DNA of 6,886 nucleotides from Syntrophomonadaceae bacterium. Its GTDB lineage: Bacteria; Bacillota; Dethiobacteria; DTU022; UBA8154. Position 1 is the stretch's first letter. Each line of letters starts with the position of its first letter. The position numbers and the translations under genes were made by a program. Under the pieces are notes generated by a model. That model saw only the letters and a program-made list of their open reading frames with translations. It was not told where the DNA came from and did no database searches. This document shows positions 1 through 5,959 of the stretch, piece by piece. The stretch lies in the NCBI GenBank assembly GCA_007122565.1, contig SKTJ01000134.1:1-6886 (forward strand), given 5' to 3'.

Positions 1-753
1 CTCCGGGTGCGGTCGGGGACCACAGGGGACATATTCGGTGAACAAGCCTATGGAGCATCCTAATGCAGACATCTCGTCCAGAAATCGCTCTGAACTGAGC
101 TGCTCCGTATTAACCGTAGCGTTCATTGCGGCAAAACCAAAAAAAGCTCCCGCATCACGCAGATTCTGCAAAGCCTTTACAGCATCGGCATGCGCCCCGG
201 TCTGGCGTCGATCATCAGTGTCATTGGAAAAACCCTCCACGCTGATCAATTGAACAATGTTACCGCTGCGGGCAATACGGCGCGCCGTCTCCGGTGTAAT
301 ATGGGTGCCGTTGGAGATGATGATATAGAGCAGACGATGATGATGGGCAATTAAATCGAGCAGGTCGCTGCGTAACAGCGGTTCGCCTCCAGTAACTACA
401 AAAACGCTAACTCCCAGTTCTGCTGCTTCGCCAAAGAGAGCATTTAGCTCAGCCGTGGAAAGCTCATTTTCCAGGGAGCGGTTTCGTGAATAGCAACCCT
501 GGCAGTTATAATTGCAGCACATCGTCGGACTTATGGCCACCACAACCGGAATAGAACCGTTTATCTGCCCCATTTTGCGAAGCCTATTACGGCGGGATTT
601 TTTAATATTTGCCGTGATGCGCAAAAGCTGGTAGAGGCGGCGGGGGTTGAAGCGGCTCCAGCGCCGAAGGGCAGCTATTAATTGAGGACCGATCCCCATA
701 TCTTTCAATTCGTCTGTCATATTAACTTTTTTGTTAAGATGCAGTTGTGTCAC
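1..753 (-). CDS. Radical SAM enzyme, 3' end cut off by the window
   Basis: The 251 visible codons are open to the left edge, so the C-terminus is missing. The cluster motif CNYNCQGC (C80, C84, C87; about 493-516) is the CxxxCxxC signature that binds the SAM-reducing 4Fe-4S cluster. It is followed by TGGEPLL (121-127), the GGE-type SAM-binding motif, and then by ISNGT (146-150) and LISVEG (169-174), which match successive strands of the radical SAM barrel. A basic N-terminal segment of about 60 residues precedes the barrel. I chose the GTG at 753 because a perfect GGAGG (760-764 on the complement) lies 6 nt upstream. The ATG at 720 is in frame but has no such site. Radical SAM enzymes cleave SAM to start radical reactions. 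The substrate cannot be told, and whether the missing C-terminus carries a SPASM cluster domain is unknown. It is divergent from the PH-like gene. Confidence 0.9.
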   Translation of the reverse strand, partial: MTQLHLNKKVNMTDELKDMGIGPQLIAALRRWSRFNPRRLYQLLRITANIKKSRRNRLRKMGQINGSIPVVVAISPTMCCNYNCQGCYSRNRSLENELSTAELNALFGEAAELGVSVFVVTGGEPLLRSDLLDLIAHHHRLLYIIISNGTHITPETARRIARSGNIVQLISVEGFSNDTDDRRQTGAHADAVKALQNLRDAGAFFGFAAMNATVNTEQLSSERFLDEMSALGCSIGLFTEYVPCGPRPHPE

Positions 754-784
754 AAAGGGCCTCCCCGGGGGTTTAATTGGCATT

Positions 785-793
785 ATTATAGCA
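785..793 (-). promoter_or_regulatory. Extended -10 promoter for the radical SAM gene
   Basis: Read on the minus strand, this is TGCTATAAT, a perfect TATAAT with the TGn extension that can replace a good -35 box. No convincing -35 hexamer is visible 17 nt upstream. Transcription would start near 778, giving a leader of about 25 nt before the GTG at 753. The call rests on the motif alone. Confidence 0.5.
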
Positions 794-848
794 TATATGG
801 ATTTCAAAACGTTACTAAAAAACTTTTCTTTTCATCATGTTCCCCTAT

Positions 849-857
849 TGTTATAAT
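849..857 (+). promoter_or_regulatory. Extended -10 promoter for the PH-like gene
   Basis: The sequence TGTTATAAT contains a perfect -10 box (852-857) with a TGn extension. The -35 region (829-834, TTTTCA) is weak. The predicted start near 864 would leave an 87-nt leader that contains the inverted repeat at 880-930. It sits back to back with the minus-strand promoter, about 62 bp away. Confidence 0.5.
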
Positions 858-879
858 ATTAGTAAATACTCAGGTAATC

Positions 880-930
880 AGAAGCCAGAATTCAGAAGTT
901 CTGACTCTTGTATTCTGAATACTGACTTCT
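880..930. repeat. Imperfect inverted repeat in the leader of the PH-like gene
   Basis: The left arm (880-897) and the reverse complement of the right arm (913-930) match at 16 of 18 positions, following AGAAGYCAGWATTCAGAA, around a 15-nt loop. A smaller palindrome, TCAGAA-G-TTCTGA (892-904), overlaps the left arm. There is no T-tract, so it is not a typical terminator. Related words recur at 3819-3846 and near 4412, which suggests a dispersed intergenic repeat rather than a gene-specific operator. Confidence 0.6.
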
Positions 931-950
931 AAGCAAGGGAGGGGAAGTAA

Positions 951-1361
951 ATGACTGGCCTGGATCCGCTGGATAAGATTATGGATGTGCTGCCTGAAGA
1001 TTTAAAATGTTTGGTCATGAAGGAAGTGCATGACCAGGAGAATTACCTGGCAGTTGTGCAGGGAATTAAAGGAGAGGCCGTTGCCGTCACGGACGAAGGG
1101 GTACATATCGTCAAAGAAGATGATCGGTGCAGTTTCTTCCCCTTCAGTGCCATTGCTTTTGTAAAAATCTACCGTGAACTGCGCCGCGGCAAGTTTGAAT
1201 TAATCATGCGGGGCGAAAAAAGTCCGGAAGAGGGACTGATGATGGGGTATGAGGCCGACCCTGCAGAGCACGTGATCAACTTCCCTTTTGCCAAGATGGT
1301 CGTGTTCAAAAAAGTGAAAGAGATAATCGGGAAGATGATGGCGGATCAGGGATTAGTATAA
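951..1361 (+). CDS. Small PH-like (bacterial pleckstrin-homology fold) protein
   Basis: This 136-residue protein has no signal peptide or membrane segment and is predicted cytoplasmic. After a short N-terminal helix (about 1-28) it shows alternating hydrophobic strands: LAVVQGIKGEAVAVTDEGVHIV (about 33-54), FPFSAIAFVKIYREL (63-77) and a charged hairpin with FELIMRG (82-88). It ends in a hydrophobic/basic helix (about 112-132). This strand-rich pattern with one C-terminal helix resembles small bacterial PH-domain proteins, which usually act as binding or scaffold modules. I make this call from pattern only, and the molecular role is unknown. The ATG is preceded by AGGGAGGGG (936-944). It lies 56 bp upstream of thrC on the same strand with no terminator between, so the two may share a transcript. 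Confidence 0.8.
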   Translation: MTGLDPLDKIMDVLPEDLKCLVMKEVHDQENYLAVVQGIKGEAVAVTDEGVHIVKEDDRCSFFPFSAIAFVKIYRELRRGKFELIMRGEKSPEEGLMMGYEADPAEHVINFPFAKMVVFKKVKEIIGKMMADQGLV

Positions 1362-1373
1362 GTAATTATTATT

Positions 1374-1379
1374 TATAAT
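1374..1379 (+). promoter_or_regulatory. Possible -10 box for thrC
   Basis: A perfect TATAAT lies in the AT-rich gap between the PH-like gene and thrC, 38 nt before the thrC start. No recognisable -35 box or TGn extension accompanies it, so it may be chance in A+T-rich DNA. Read-through from the upstream promoter is an equally good source of thrC transcription. Confidence 0.25.
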
Positions 1380-1417
1380 GTTTATCATAGTCTTAACAGC
1401 AGTGAAAGGAGTTAAAG

Positions 1418-2926
1418 ATGATGTATATCAGTACGCGGGGGAACCACGAACCTGTTACTGCTTCCATGGCAATTCGCCTTGGCATGGTACCGCGGGGCGG
1501 CCTTTTTGTGCCTGAGCGTATCCCCGTGTTCACGCCGGAGCAGCTTGAAGCCCTGCGGGGGAAAAGTTATCCGGCAGTAGCACAGCAGCTTATCTCCCCC
1601 TATCTGGATGATTACAGTGACAACGAGATAACCGCCTGCCTGAATTGGGCTTATAATGAACATAATTTTAGCCATCCCCGCATCGCTCCCCTATACCATC
1701 TCCACGATAAAATACATTTATTGGAATTGTGGCATGGTCCTACGGCTGCCTTCAAGGATATGGCTTTGCAACTTATGCCCCATCTGCTCTCCCAGGCGCT
1801 GGAGAAAGGGGAAGGGCGGGATGAACTGGTCATTTTGGTAGCTACCTCCGGTGATACGGGAAAGGCCGCCCTGGAGGGGTTCAGTGATGTCCCCGGAATC
1901 CGTATCATTGTTTTTTACCCCAGCGGAGGGGTGAGCCGGGTACAAGAGCTGCAGATGACCACTACCATGGGAGCCAATACCTACGTGGTTGCAGTCCGCG
2001 GGAACTTCGACGACTGCCAGGCTGCGGTAAAGGATATTTTTGCGGACCGGCAAATGGAGAACCGCCTTGGGGAAAATGGGTTTGCCCTCTCCTCGGCCAA
2101 CTCCATCAACTGGGGGAGACTGCTGCCACAAATTGTTTACTATTTCTGGGCCTGGCTACAGCTGACGGAACAGGAAGGGGATGGGGATGCACCCCCTGAG
2201 CCGATAAACATTGTCGTTCCCACCGGCAACTTCGGCAATATCCTCGCTGCCTGGTATGCCTGGAAGATGGGGCTTCCTGTGAAAAAGCTAATCTGCGCCT
2301 CCAACGAAAACAGGGTTCTTACTGATTTTTTCCAATCGGGCATTTATGACAGTAACCGGGAATTTCACCGTACCAGCAGCCCCTCCATGGACATTCTTGT
2401 CTCCGGTAATCTGGAGCGGCTCCTCTTTGCAATAAGTGGCAATGATGCTAACCGTACTCAACACTGGATGGATGAATTGAAAAAAAACGGTGTTTTCCAG
2501 GTTGATGCAGCCACGCGCCAATCCCTGGACCGGATCATCCATGCCGGTTGTGCCGGTGAATTGGAGACTAGGGGCACTATTTGTGAGACGTATGCAAAGT
2601 ATGGCTACCTATTAGATACTCATACGGCTGTGGGCTTGAGCGTATATAATAAATACAGGGCTGAAACGGCAGACACTGTCCCGGCAATCATTGCAGCTAC
2701 AGCCAGTCCCTTTAAGTTCAGCAGCAGTGTCCTTGGGGCACTAAGGGGGGAAGAAAAGCCGGGAGGCATGGATGAATTTGCCACCCTGAAAGAGTTAAGC
2801 CGGCTCAGTGGGGCCCCCGTTCATCCCGCGCTGCAGGATCTGCAGCGGAAAACGGTGCGGCACAACCTAACATGCGGCAAGGATGAGATCGGCCGTACCA
2901 TTTTGGAGATATTGTCCGGGCGTTGA
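1418..2926 (+). CDS. thrC: Threonine synthase
   Basis: Threonine synthase is a PLP enzyme that converts O-phosphohomoserine and water to L-threonine and phosphate, the last step of threonine synthesis in the cytoplasm. The 502-residue product shows the family landmarks in order: the N-terminal segment YISTRG (3-8) and GGLFVPE (27-33), HGPTAAFKDMA (106-116) with the PLP-binding lysine K113, ATSGDTGKAA (142-151), SSANSINWGR (225-234), and the glycine-rich PLP-phosphate loop PTGNFGN (268-274). Its length and the motif SSANSINWGRLLPQIVYY fit the long E. coli/yeast-like class rather than the short B. subtilis-like class (about 350 residues). The start ATG follows AAAGGAG (1405-1411) with 6 nt spacing; a second ATG follows directly. 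The homoserine dehydrogenase and kinase genes often found beside thrC are not next to it here. All key residues are present. Confidence 0.97.
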   Translation: MMYISTRGNHEPVTASMAIRLGMVPRGGLFVPERIPVFTPEQLEALRGKSYPAVAQQLISPYLDDYSDNEITACLNWAYNEHNFSHPRIAPLYHLHDKIHLLELWHGPTAAFKDMALQLMPHLLSQALEKGEGRDELVILVATSGDTGKAALEGFSDVPGIRIIVFYPSGGVSRVQELQMTTTMGANTYVVAVRGNFDDCQAAVKDIFADRQMENRLGENGFALSSANSINWGRLLPQIVYYFWAWLQLTEQEGDGDAPPEPINIVVPTGNFGNILAAWYAWKMGLPVKKLICASNENRVLTDFFQSGIYDSNREFHRTSSPSMDILVSGNLERLLFAISGNDANRTQHWMDELKKNGVFQVDAATRQSLDRIIHAGCAGELETRGTICETYAKYGYLLDTHTAVGLSVYNKYRAETADTVPAIIAATASPFKFSSSVLGALRGEEKPGGMDEFATLKELSRLSGAPVHPALQDLQRKTVRHNLTCGKDEIGRTILEILSGR

Positions 2927-3005
2927 AATCCACAGTTGACAGGGATAAGACCATGTAGCATGAGTCAGGGAGCCTTTTTAGGGGATAAAGTGGTAATTTT
3001 TGGTG

Positions 3006-3034
3006 TTGTCAAAAGTGTGGAAGTTTATTATAAT
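3006..3034 (+). promoter_or_regulatory. Sigma-A type promoter of the prenyltransferase gene
   Basis: TTGTCA (3006-3011) and TATAAT (3029-3034) are separated by exactly 17 nt, a near-consensus vegetative promoter. The predicted start near 3041 leaves a leader of about 16 nt, just enough for the GAGGAG ribosome binding site at 3046-3051. There is no room for a leader riboswitch. It makes the downstream gene transcriptionally independent of thrC. Confidence 0.8.
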
Positions 3035-3056
3035 CAATATTGAAAGAGGAGACTAA

Positions 3057-3809
3057 ATGCGGGGAAGAATGATTATGAACATTGCCCGGTACCTGACAGA
3101 AAAAATCGACGGGGGAACCGTCCATATTACCCTTATTGACCCAATGAAACAATCACCGGAGGTTGCCGGCCGCCTGGCCCTTACGGCCCAGGAAGTGGGA
3201 AGCGATCTCATCCTGGTGGTGGGTTTAAGCGGTTTAGCCCAGCGAAACCTCCTGGATACTGCTATCTCCATTCGGGAAAAAACATCTATTCCCCTTGTAT
3301 ACTCCCCCGCCGGTGCGGAGGCGGTTTGCTTTTCATTTGATGCTTTCCTCTTTTCCTGCCTGCTAAACTCCCGTAATGCCGGTTTTATCAGTGGCGGACA
3401 GTCGCAGGCGGCACTTTTGCTAAAAAGAATGGAAGTGGAAACCATATCGGTTGGCCTCCTGATGGTGGAACCGGGTTTGAAAACGGGAGAAGCGAGCAAC
3501 GTTGATCTGATCGCCCGTGATAACCACTGGCAGGCAGCCAGCTATGCTGCTGCGGCAGAGCTGTTTGGCATGCATTACGTATACCTGGAGGCAGGTCCTA
3601 ACTCTGCCCAACCCATTTCCGCCGCCATGATCCGTGCCGTCAAAAAAGAGCTCTCCATCCCATTAATTGTGGGTGGGGGGATCCGTACAGCGGTGGATGC
3701 CCGCCGTGTCAGGCAGGCCGGCGCCGATGTGGTTGTAACGGGCACGGTGATTGAAAATGCAGGCTATCGGGAGCGACTCCGTTCCATTCTCAGTGCTCTT
3801 AAGGATTAA
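3057..3809 (+). CDS. Geranylgeranylglyceryl phosphate synthase (GGGPS)-family prenyltransferase
   Basis: Members of this TIM-barrel family join a polyprenyl diphosphate to sn-glycerol-1-phosphate by an ether bond, the first committed step of archaeal lipids; PcrB of Bacillus makes heptaprenylglyceryl phosphate. Landmarks in this 250-residue protein are HITLIDPMK (23-31, with D28, the family's conserved Mg/diphosphate-binding aspartate), LLNSRN (102-107), VEPG (137-140), YLEAG (176-180), VGGGIR (205-210) and VTGT (227-230). LLNSRN and YLEAG match the archaeal-like branch (group II), whereas Bacillus PcrB has a YLEYSG-type motif. Some substrate motifs deviate: VGLSG (55-59) replaces the usual GGSTG-type loop, and YSPAG (82-86) the FPG loop. 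The family call is firm, but prenyl length and even the acceptor are uncertain. The start at 3057 fits GAGGAG with 5 nt spacing; M5 and M7 are weaker alternatives. No G1P dehydrogenase gene lies in the window. Confidence 0.9.
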   Translation: MRGRMIMNIARYLTEKIDGGTVHITLIDPMKQSPEVAGRLALTAQEVGSDLILVVGLSGLAQRNLLDTAISIREKTSIPLVYSPAGAEAVCFSFDAFLFSCLLNSRNAGFISGGQSQAALLLKRMEVETISVGLLMVEPGLKTGEASNVDLIARDNHWQAASYAAAAELFGMHYVYLEAGPNSAQPISAAMIRAVKKELSIPLIVGGGIRTAVDARRVRQAGADVVVTGTVIENAGYRERLRSILSALKD

Positions 3810-3850
3810 TGTTAAGCCAATTCAGCATATTCTGACTACCGAATTCCAGG

Positions 3851-3878
3851 TAAAACCTGACCCTGTGGTCAGGTTTTA
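3851..3878. terminator. Strong hairpin terminator, probably bidirectional
   Basis: A perfect 12-bp stem (3851-3862 with 3867-3878) closes a 4-nt CTGT loop. The T-run lies mostly inside the right arm (GGTTTTA) and is followed by TCTT, and the left arm gives a mirror T-run on the minus strand. It begins 41 nt after the stop codon of the prenyltransferase gene and most likely ends that transcript. No clear promoter follows it, so the lipoprotein gene may depend on read-through. Confidence 0.85.
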
Positions 3879-3913
3879 TCTTGAAAACTGTTTGCATGGG
3901 AAAGGAGCAGGAG

Positions 3914-4405
3914 ATGAAAAGAGTTATAGCGCTACTTTTGCTGGCGGTTTTGCTTCTGGGGAGTACCGGCTGTACTGTAGTCCAGGAGACGCACGCTTTT
4001 GCCGAAAACTTTCCGGACAAGTACTGGGAGAATATCTGGGTAATCGAGGAACGCAAAACGAATATGACTATTGATGAGGATCTTGCTGTGATGGAGGGCT
4101 ACAGCCTGGTGCATTACCAGGGGGAAGAGCCTGCCGAGGATGTGCAGATTATTATCAGGAGCCCCCTTACTTATGAGTTTATCGGTTCCGAAAAGGCCTC
4201 CCAATACGGTACAGTCAACTCCGGCGAGAAGCTTGAGTATATTATGCACGCCGAGTATCCCGACTGGCAGGAAAATGTGTCGGCCTATATATTCGAGGAA
4301 AAACTGCAGGATGATTACCAGCAAAATTTTTATGTGGGGATAAGTTGGCGCTATGGGGACCAGCAATACAGCAAAAAATTTTTTAACTGGGAAAAAGAAA
4401 AGTAA
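3914..4405 (+). CDS. Small lipoprotein of unknown function
   Basis: I do not recognise this 163-residue protein. It starts MKR, followed by a hydrophobic stretch (about 5-16) and a lipobox-like STGC with C20 as the probable lipidated cysteine, so it should be anchored on the outside of the cytoplasmic membrane. The mature part is acidic and rich in aromatic residues (PDKYWENIWVIEE near 35-47; YVGISWRYGDQQY near 140-152). It shows short alternating strands, which suggests a beta-rich domain, but no catalytic motif is visible. The ATG at 3914 follows AAAGGAG (3901-3907) with 6 nt spacing; an upstream in-frame TTG at 3881 has no such site and would put charged residues and a cysteine ahead of the signal peptide. 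The serine at lipobox -3 is less usual than leucine. It is the last plus-strand gene before the convergent gap. Confidence 0.85.
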   Translation: MKRVIALLLLAVLLLGSTGCTVVQETHAFAENFPDKYWENIWVIEERKTNMTIDEDLAVMEGYSLVHYQGEEPAEDVQIIIRSPLTYEFIGSEKASQYGTVNSGEKLEYIMHAEYPDWQENVSAYIFEEKLQDDYQQNFYVGISWRYGDQQYSKKFFNWEKEK

Positions 4406-4428
4406 CAGTAAAAGTCAGGAGTCCAATC

Positions 4429-4484
4429 TTACTCAGCTACAAGAAACAAACTCCATCCAGGGTTGTAGGGTTGCCTGTGAGTAA
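4429..4484. repeat. Nested inverted repeat after the lipoprotein gene
   Basis: TTACTCA (4429-4435) pairs perfectly with TGAGTAA (4478-4484). Inside it CTACAA (4437-4442) pairs with TTGTAG (4463-4468), leaving a 20-nt apical loop and an asymmetric internal loop. It starts 24 nt after the lipoprotein stop codon. No T-run follows, so it is a weak terminator at best. It could be a transcript-end structure or part of a dispersed element. Confidence 0.45.
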
Positions 4485-4500
4485 CCGTTCAGGCTCGATC

Positions 4501-4581
4501 AAAAGGCTTTGCCGGTCCGGGGTTTCCACATGCTACGTGTCTGAGCGCAGCGAGCCAAAGCATGTGGCCTGGTCGGCAAAG
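4501..4581 (-). terminator. Long two-stem hairpin, likely terminator of the chr operon
   Basis: An outer 11-bp stem (4507-4517 with 4571-4581, two G-U pairs) encloses a perfect 9-bp stem, CCACATGCT (4526-4534) with AGCATGTGG (4559-4567). The inner loop (4535-4558) contains CTGAGCGCAGCGAG. Read on the minus strand, the outer stem is followed by CCTTTT (4501-4506), and the structure begins 17 nt past the stop codon of the second transporter gene, both fitting a terminator. It is much longer than needed, so it may also be a repeat element that serves as terminator. Confidence 0.6.
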
Positions 4582-4598
4582 GCAACATAGTTACAATC

Positions 4599-5126
4599 CT
4601 ATAAATAAAAAATCAGTCCGAAGATGGCGCCGGCACCAATGTATATGAGGGGATGAAGGCGTGTTAAGAAAAGCAGCAGCAGGCATGCTGCTGCAAATAG
4701 AGCTCCGGGCAGGTCGGTGACGGCATTTCTTCCCACCACGACGGCAGCCGCACCGATGAGGGCGATTACGGCAGGATACAGACCGGACAATGTCCGGTGC
4801 AGCCTGGGGTTGTGGTAAAAGTGGGAGACGAGCTTCGCTGCAGGAATAGCTATCATCAGAGAAGGAAAGATAACACCCAGGGTGGCGATTGCTGCCCCGG
4901 CAAACCCGGCTACCCGGTACCCGGTAACCGTGGCTGCGTTAATCGCCACCGGACCGGGAGTCATTTCCGCTACGGCAATAATATCAATAAATTCCGTTAT
5001 GCTCAACCATTGGTTCACTTTTACGATTTCATATTCAATAAGGGCCAGCATGGCATAGCCTCCCCCGAAACCAAAGAGGCCAATTTTAAAGTAAGCAACG
5101 AATAATTGCCATAATAAAATGAGCAT
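4599..5126 (-). CDS. Chromate transporter (ChrA/CHR family), short-chain subunit 2
   Basis: This 175-residue integral membrane protein is a single CHR domain. It has the family's signature FGFGGGYAML (18-27) after the first membrane segment, then AEMTPGPVAIN (53-63) and VTGYRVAGFAGA (67-78), followed by about four more hydrophobic segments to the C-terminus. Full-length ChrA proteins (about 400 residues) contain two such domains in one chain; short-chain members are coded as pairs and are thought to work together. The family exports chromate in known cases, but many members have untested substrates. It starts 8 nt after the stop codon of its partner, with AAGGA 5 nt before the ATG and a further GGGAGGAG within the end of the upstream gene, so the two are surely co-transcribed and probably translationally linked. 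Confidence 0.92.
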   Translation of the reverse strand: MLILLWQLFVAYFKIGLFGFGGGYAMLALIEYEIVKVNQWLSITEFIDIIAVAEMTPGPVAINAATVTGYRVAGFAGAAIATLGVIFPSLMIAIPAAKLVSHFYHNPRLHRTLSGLYPAVIALIGAAAVVVGRNAVTDLPGALFAAACLLLLFLTRLHPLIYIGAGAIFGLIFYL

Positions 5127-5134
5127 AGGTATCC

Positions 5135-5725
5135 TTACTCCTCCCTTCTTCCGTCCTTAGCCGACGGCAAAAAAAAGCCTGCAAGGCCCCCAAAGATAAT
5201 CACGTACAGCGGATGGATATTAAAAACAATTAAACCTCCCAGAAAAAGAACAAGGAGCAACAGGGAGCGGTATCCAAATAAGACATTTTTACCCAGCTTA
5301 ACGGCAGCAGCGGCGATCAGGGCCACCACTGCCGGGCCGATCCCCCGGAATGCAGCATGAGCGAGGGGATTTTCTCTGTACTGCCATAAAAAGATGGCGA
5401 TGGCCAAGAGGAGCAAAAAAGAGGGTAGTATAACTCCCAGTAGTGCACTCAGGCCGCCTTTCAAACCCAGCAACCGATAACCGGACACAAGGGAAAGGTT
5501 AACCACAATGGGCCCGGGAGTGGATTGGGCAACCATCAGGCAGTCGGCATATTCTTGGTGATCAAGCCAATTATTCTTTTCCACCAGCTCCACCTGGAGC
5601 AGGGGGAGCATGGCAATGCCACCCCCAAAAGTGAAGGATCCCATTTTAAGAAAAGCGTAGAAAAGAGAAAATAGCGTAACCTGCCGAGATTTATTTTCAT
5701 TCCCAACCTGCAGATCCTCCAACAA
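5135..5725 (-). CDS. Chromate transporter (ChrA/CHR family), short-chain subunit 1
   Basis: This is the first gene of the two-gene CHR operon. With the start used here it has 196 residues, normal for a short-chain member. It carries FTFGGGIAMLP (31-41), VAQSTPGPIVVN (65-76) and a following VSGYRLLGLKGG segment, then about four hydrophobic segments and a short charged tail (KDGRREE). The paired signatures FTFGGG/STPGP here and FGFGGG/EMTPGP in the partner show two diverged copies of one domain. The start is uncertain: the TTG at 5725 has AAAGGGG (5732-5738 on the complement) 6 nt upstream and gives the usual short tail before the first helix, while the GTG at 5779 would add 18 residues but has no visible ribosome binding site. 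Two further TTG codons (5731, 5722) are possible. The substrate could be chromate or another oxyanion. Confidence 0.9.
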   Translation of the reverse strand: MLEDLQVGNENKSRQVTLFSLFYAFLKMGSFTFGGGIAMLPLLQVELVEKNNWLDHQEYADCLMVAQSTPGPIVVNLSLVSGYRLLGLKGGLSALLGVILPSFLLLLAIAIFLWQYRENPLAHAAFRGIGPAVVALIAAAAVKLGKNVLFGYRSLLLLVLFLGGLIVFNIHPLYVIIFGGLAGFFLPSAKDGRREE

Positions 5726-5918
5726 CGCCAACCCCTTTATTCTTTGAAAACCCGAAAATCTGCTCCAGCTTTTTATCACCAGTATTAATCATTTGCCATT
5801 ATCAACCAGGATCAACATACTTCCCCATATCCTAAGCAGTTACTTCATTCTATCACCTTCGAAATACCTATGTAAACTTTGGATTTCATCTCACCTTTTT
5901 CTACGGGGCGCATAGGAT

Positions 5919-5924
5919 TATAGT
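5919..5924 (+). promoter_or_regulatory. Possible -10 box for the P-loop ATPase gene
   Basis: TATAGT lies 35 nt before the ATG at 5960 in the divergent gap between the chr operon and the ATPase gene. The -35 region is only a T-rich stretch (TTTTTC, 5896-5901) without the TTGACA core. The call is tentative, and a non-vegetative sigma factor is possible. No clear promoter for the chr operon is seen in the rest of the gap (5726-5918). Confidence 0.3.
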
Positions 5925-5959
5925 AAGGTTATTACCAGTGAAAACAAGGGGTGGGACGG

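Noticed and set aside
38..253. Plus-strand open frame opposite the radical SAM gene
   Set aside because: It lies fully inside the radical SAM coding region on the other strand, has no family motif, and the minus frame carries the cluster and GGE motifs.
763..770. CCCCGGGG palindrome beside the radical SAM ribosome binding site
   Set aside because: It is too short, has no loop to form a hairpin, and is explained by the G-rich ribosome binding site region.
682..918. Plus-strand open frame across the divergent gap
   Set aside because: It overlaps the start of the radical SAM gene, both promoters and the inverted repeat, and has no ribosome binding site.
1718..2131. 137-codon minus-strand open frame inside thrC
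   Set aside because: It is a shadow of thrC, which has every catalytic motif in the plus frame.
2936..2964. TTGACA box just after thrC
   Set aside because: A perfect -35 word is present, but no acceptable -10 box follows at 16-18 nt; the promoter at 3006-3034 is far better.
2927..3005. Terminator after thrC
   Set aside because: There is a GCCTTTTTA run but no stem before it, so I do not call a terminator.
3053..3499. 148-codon minus-strand open frame opposite the prenyltransferase gene
   Set aside because: The plus frame matches GGGPS motifs across its whole length; the minus product shows low-complexity basic sequence only.
3751..4074. Plus-strand open frame bridging the prenyltransferase and lipoprotein genes
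   Set aside because: It runs through the terminator hairpin in a frame different from both genes and has no recognisable domain.
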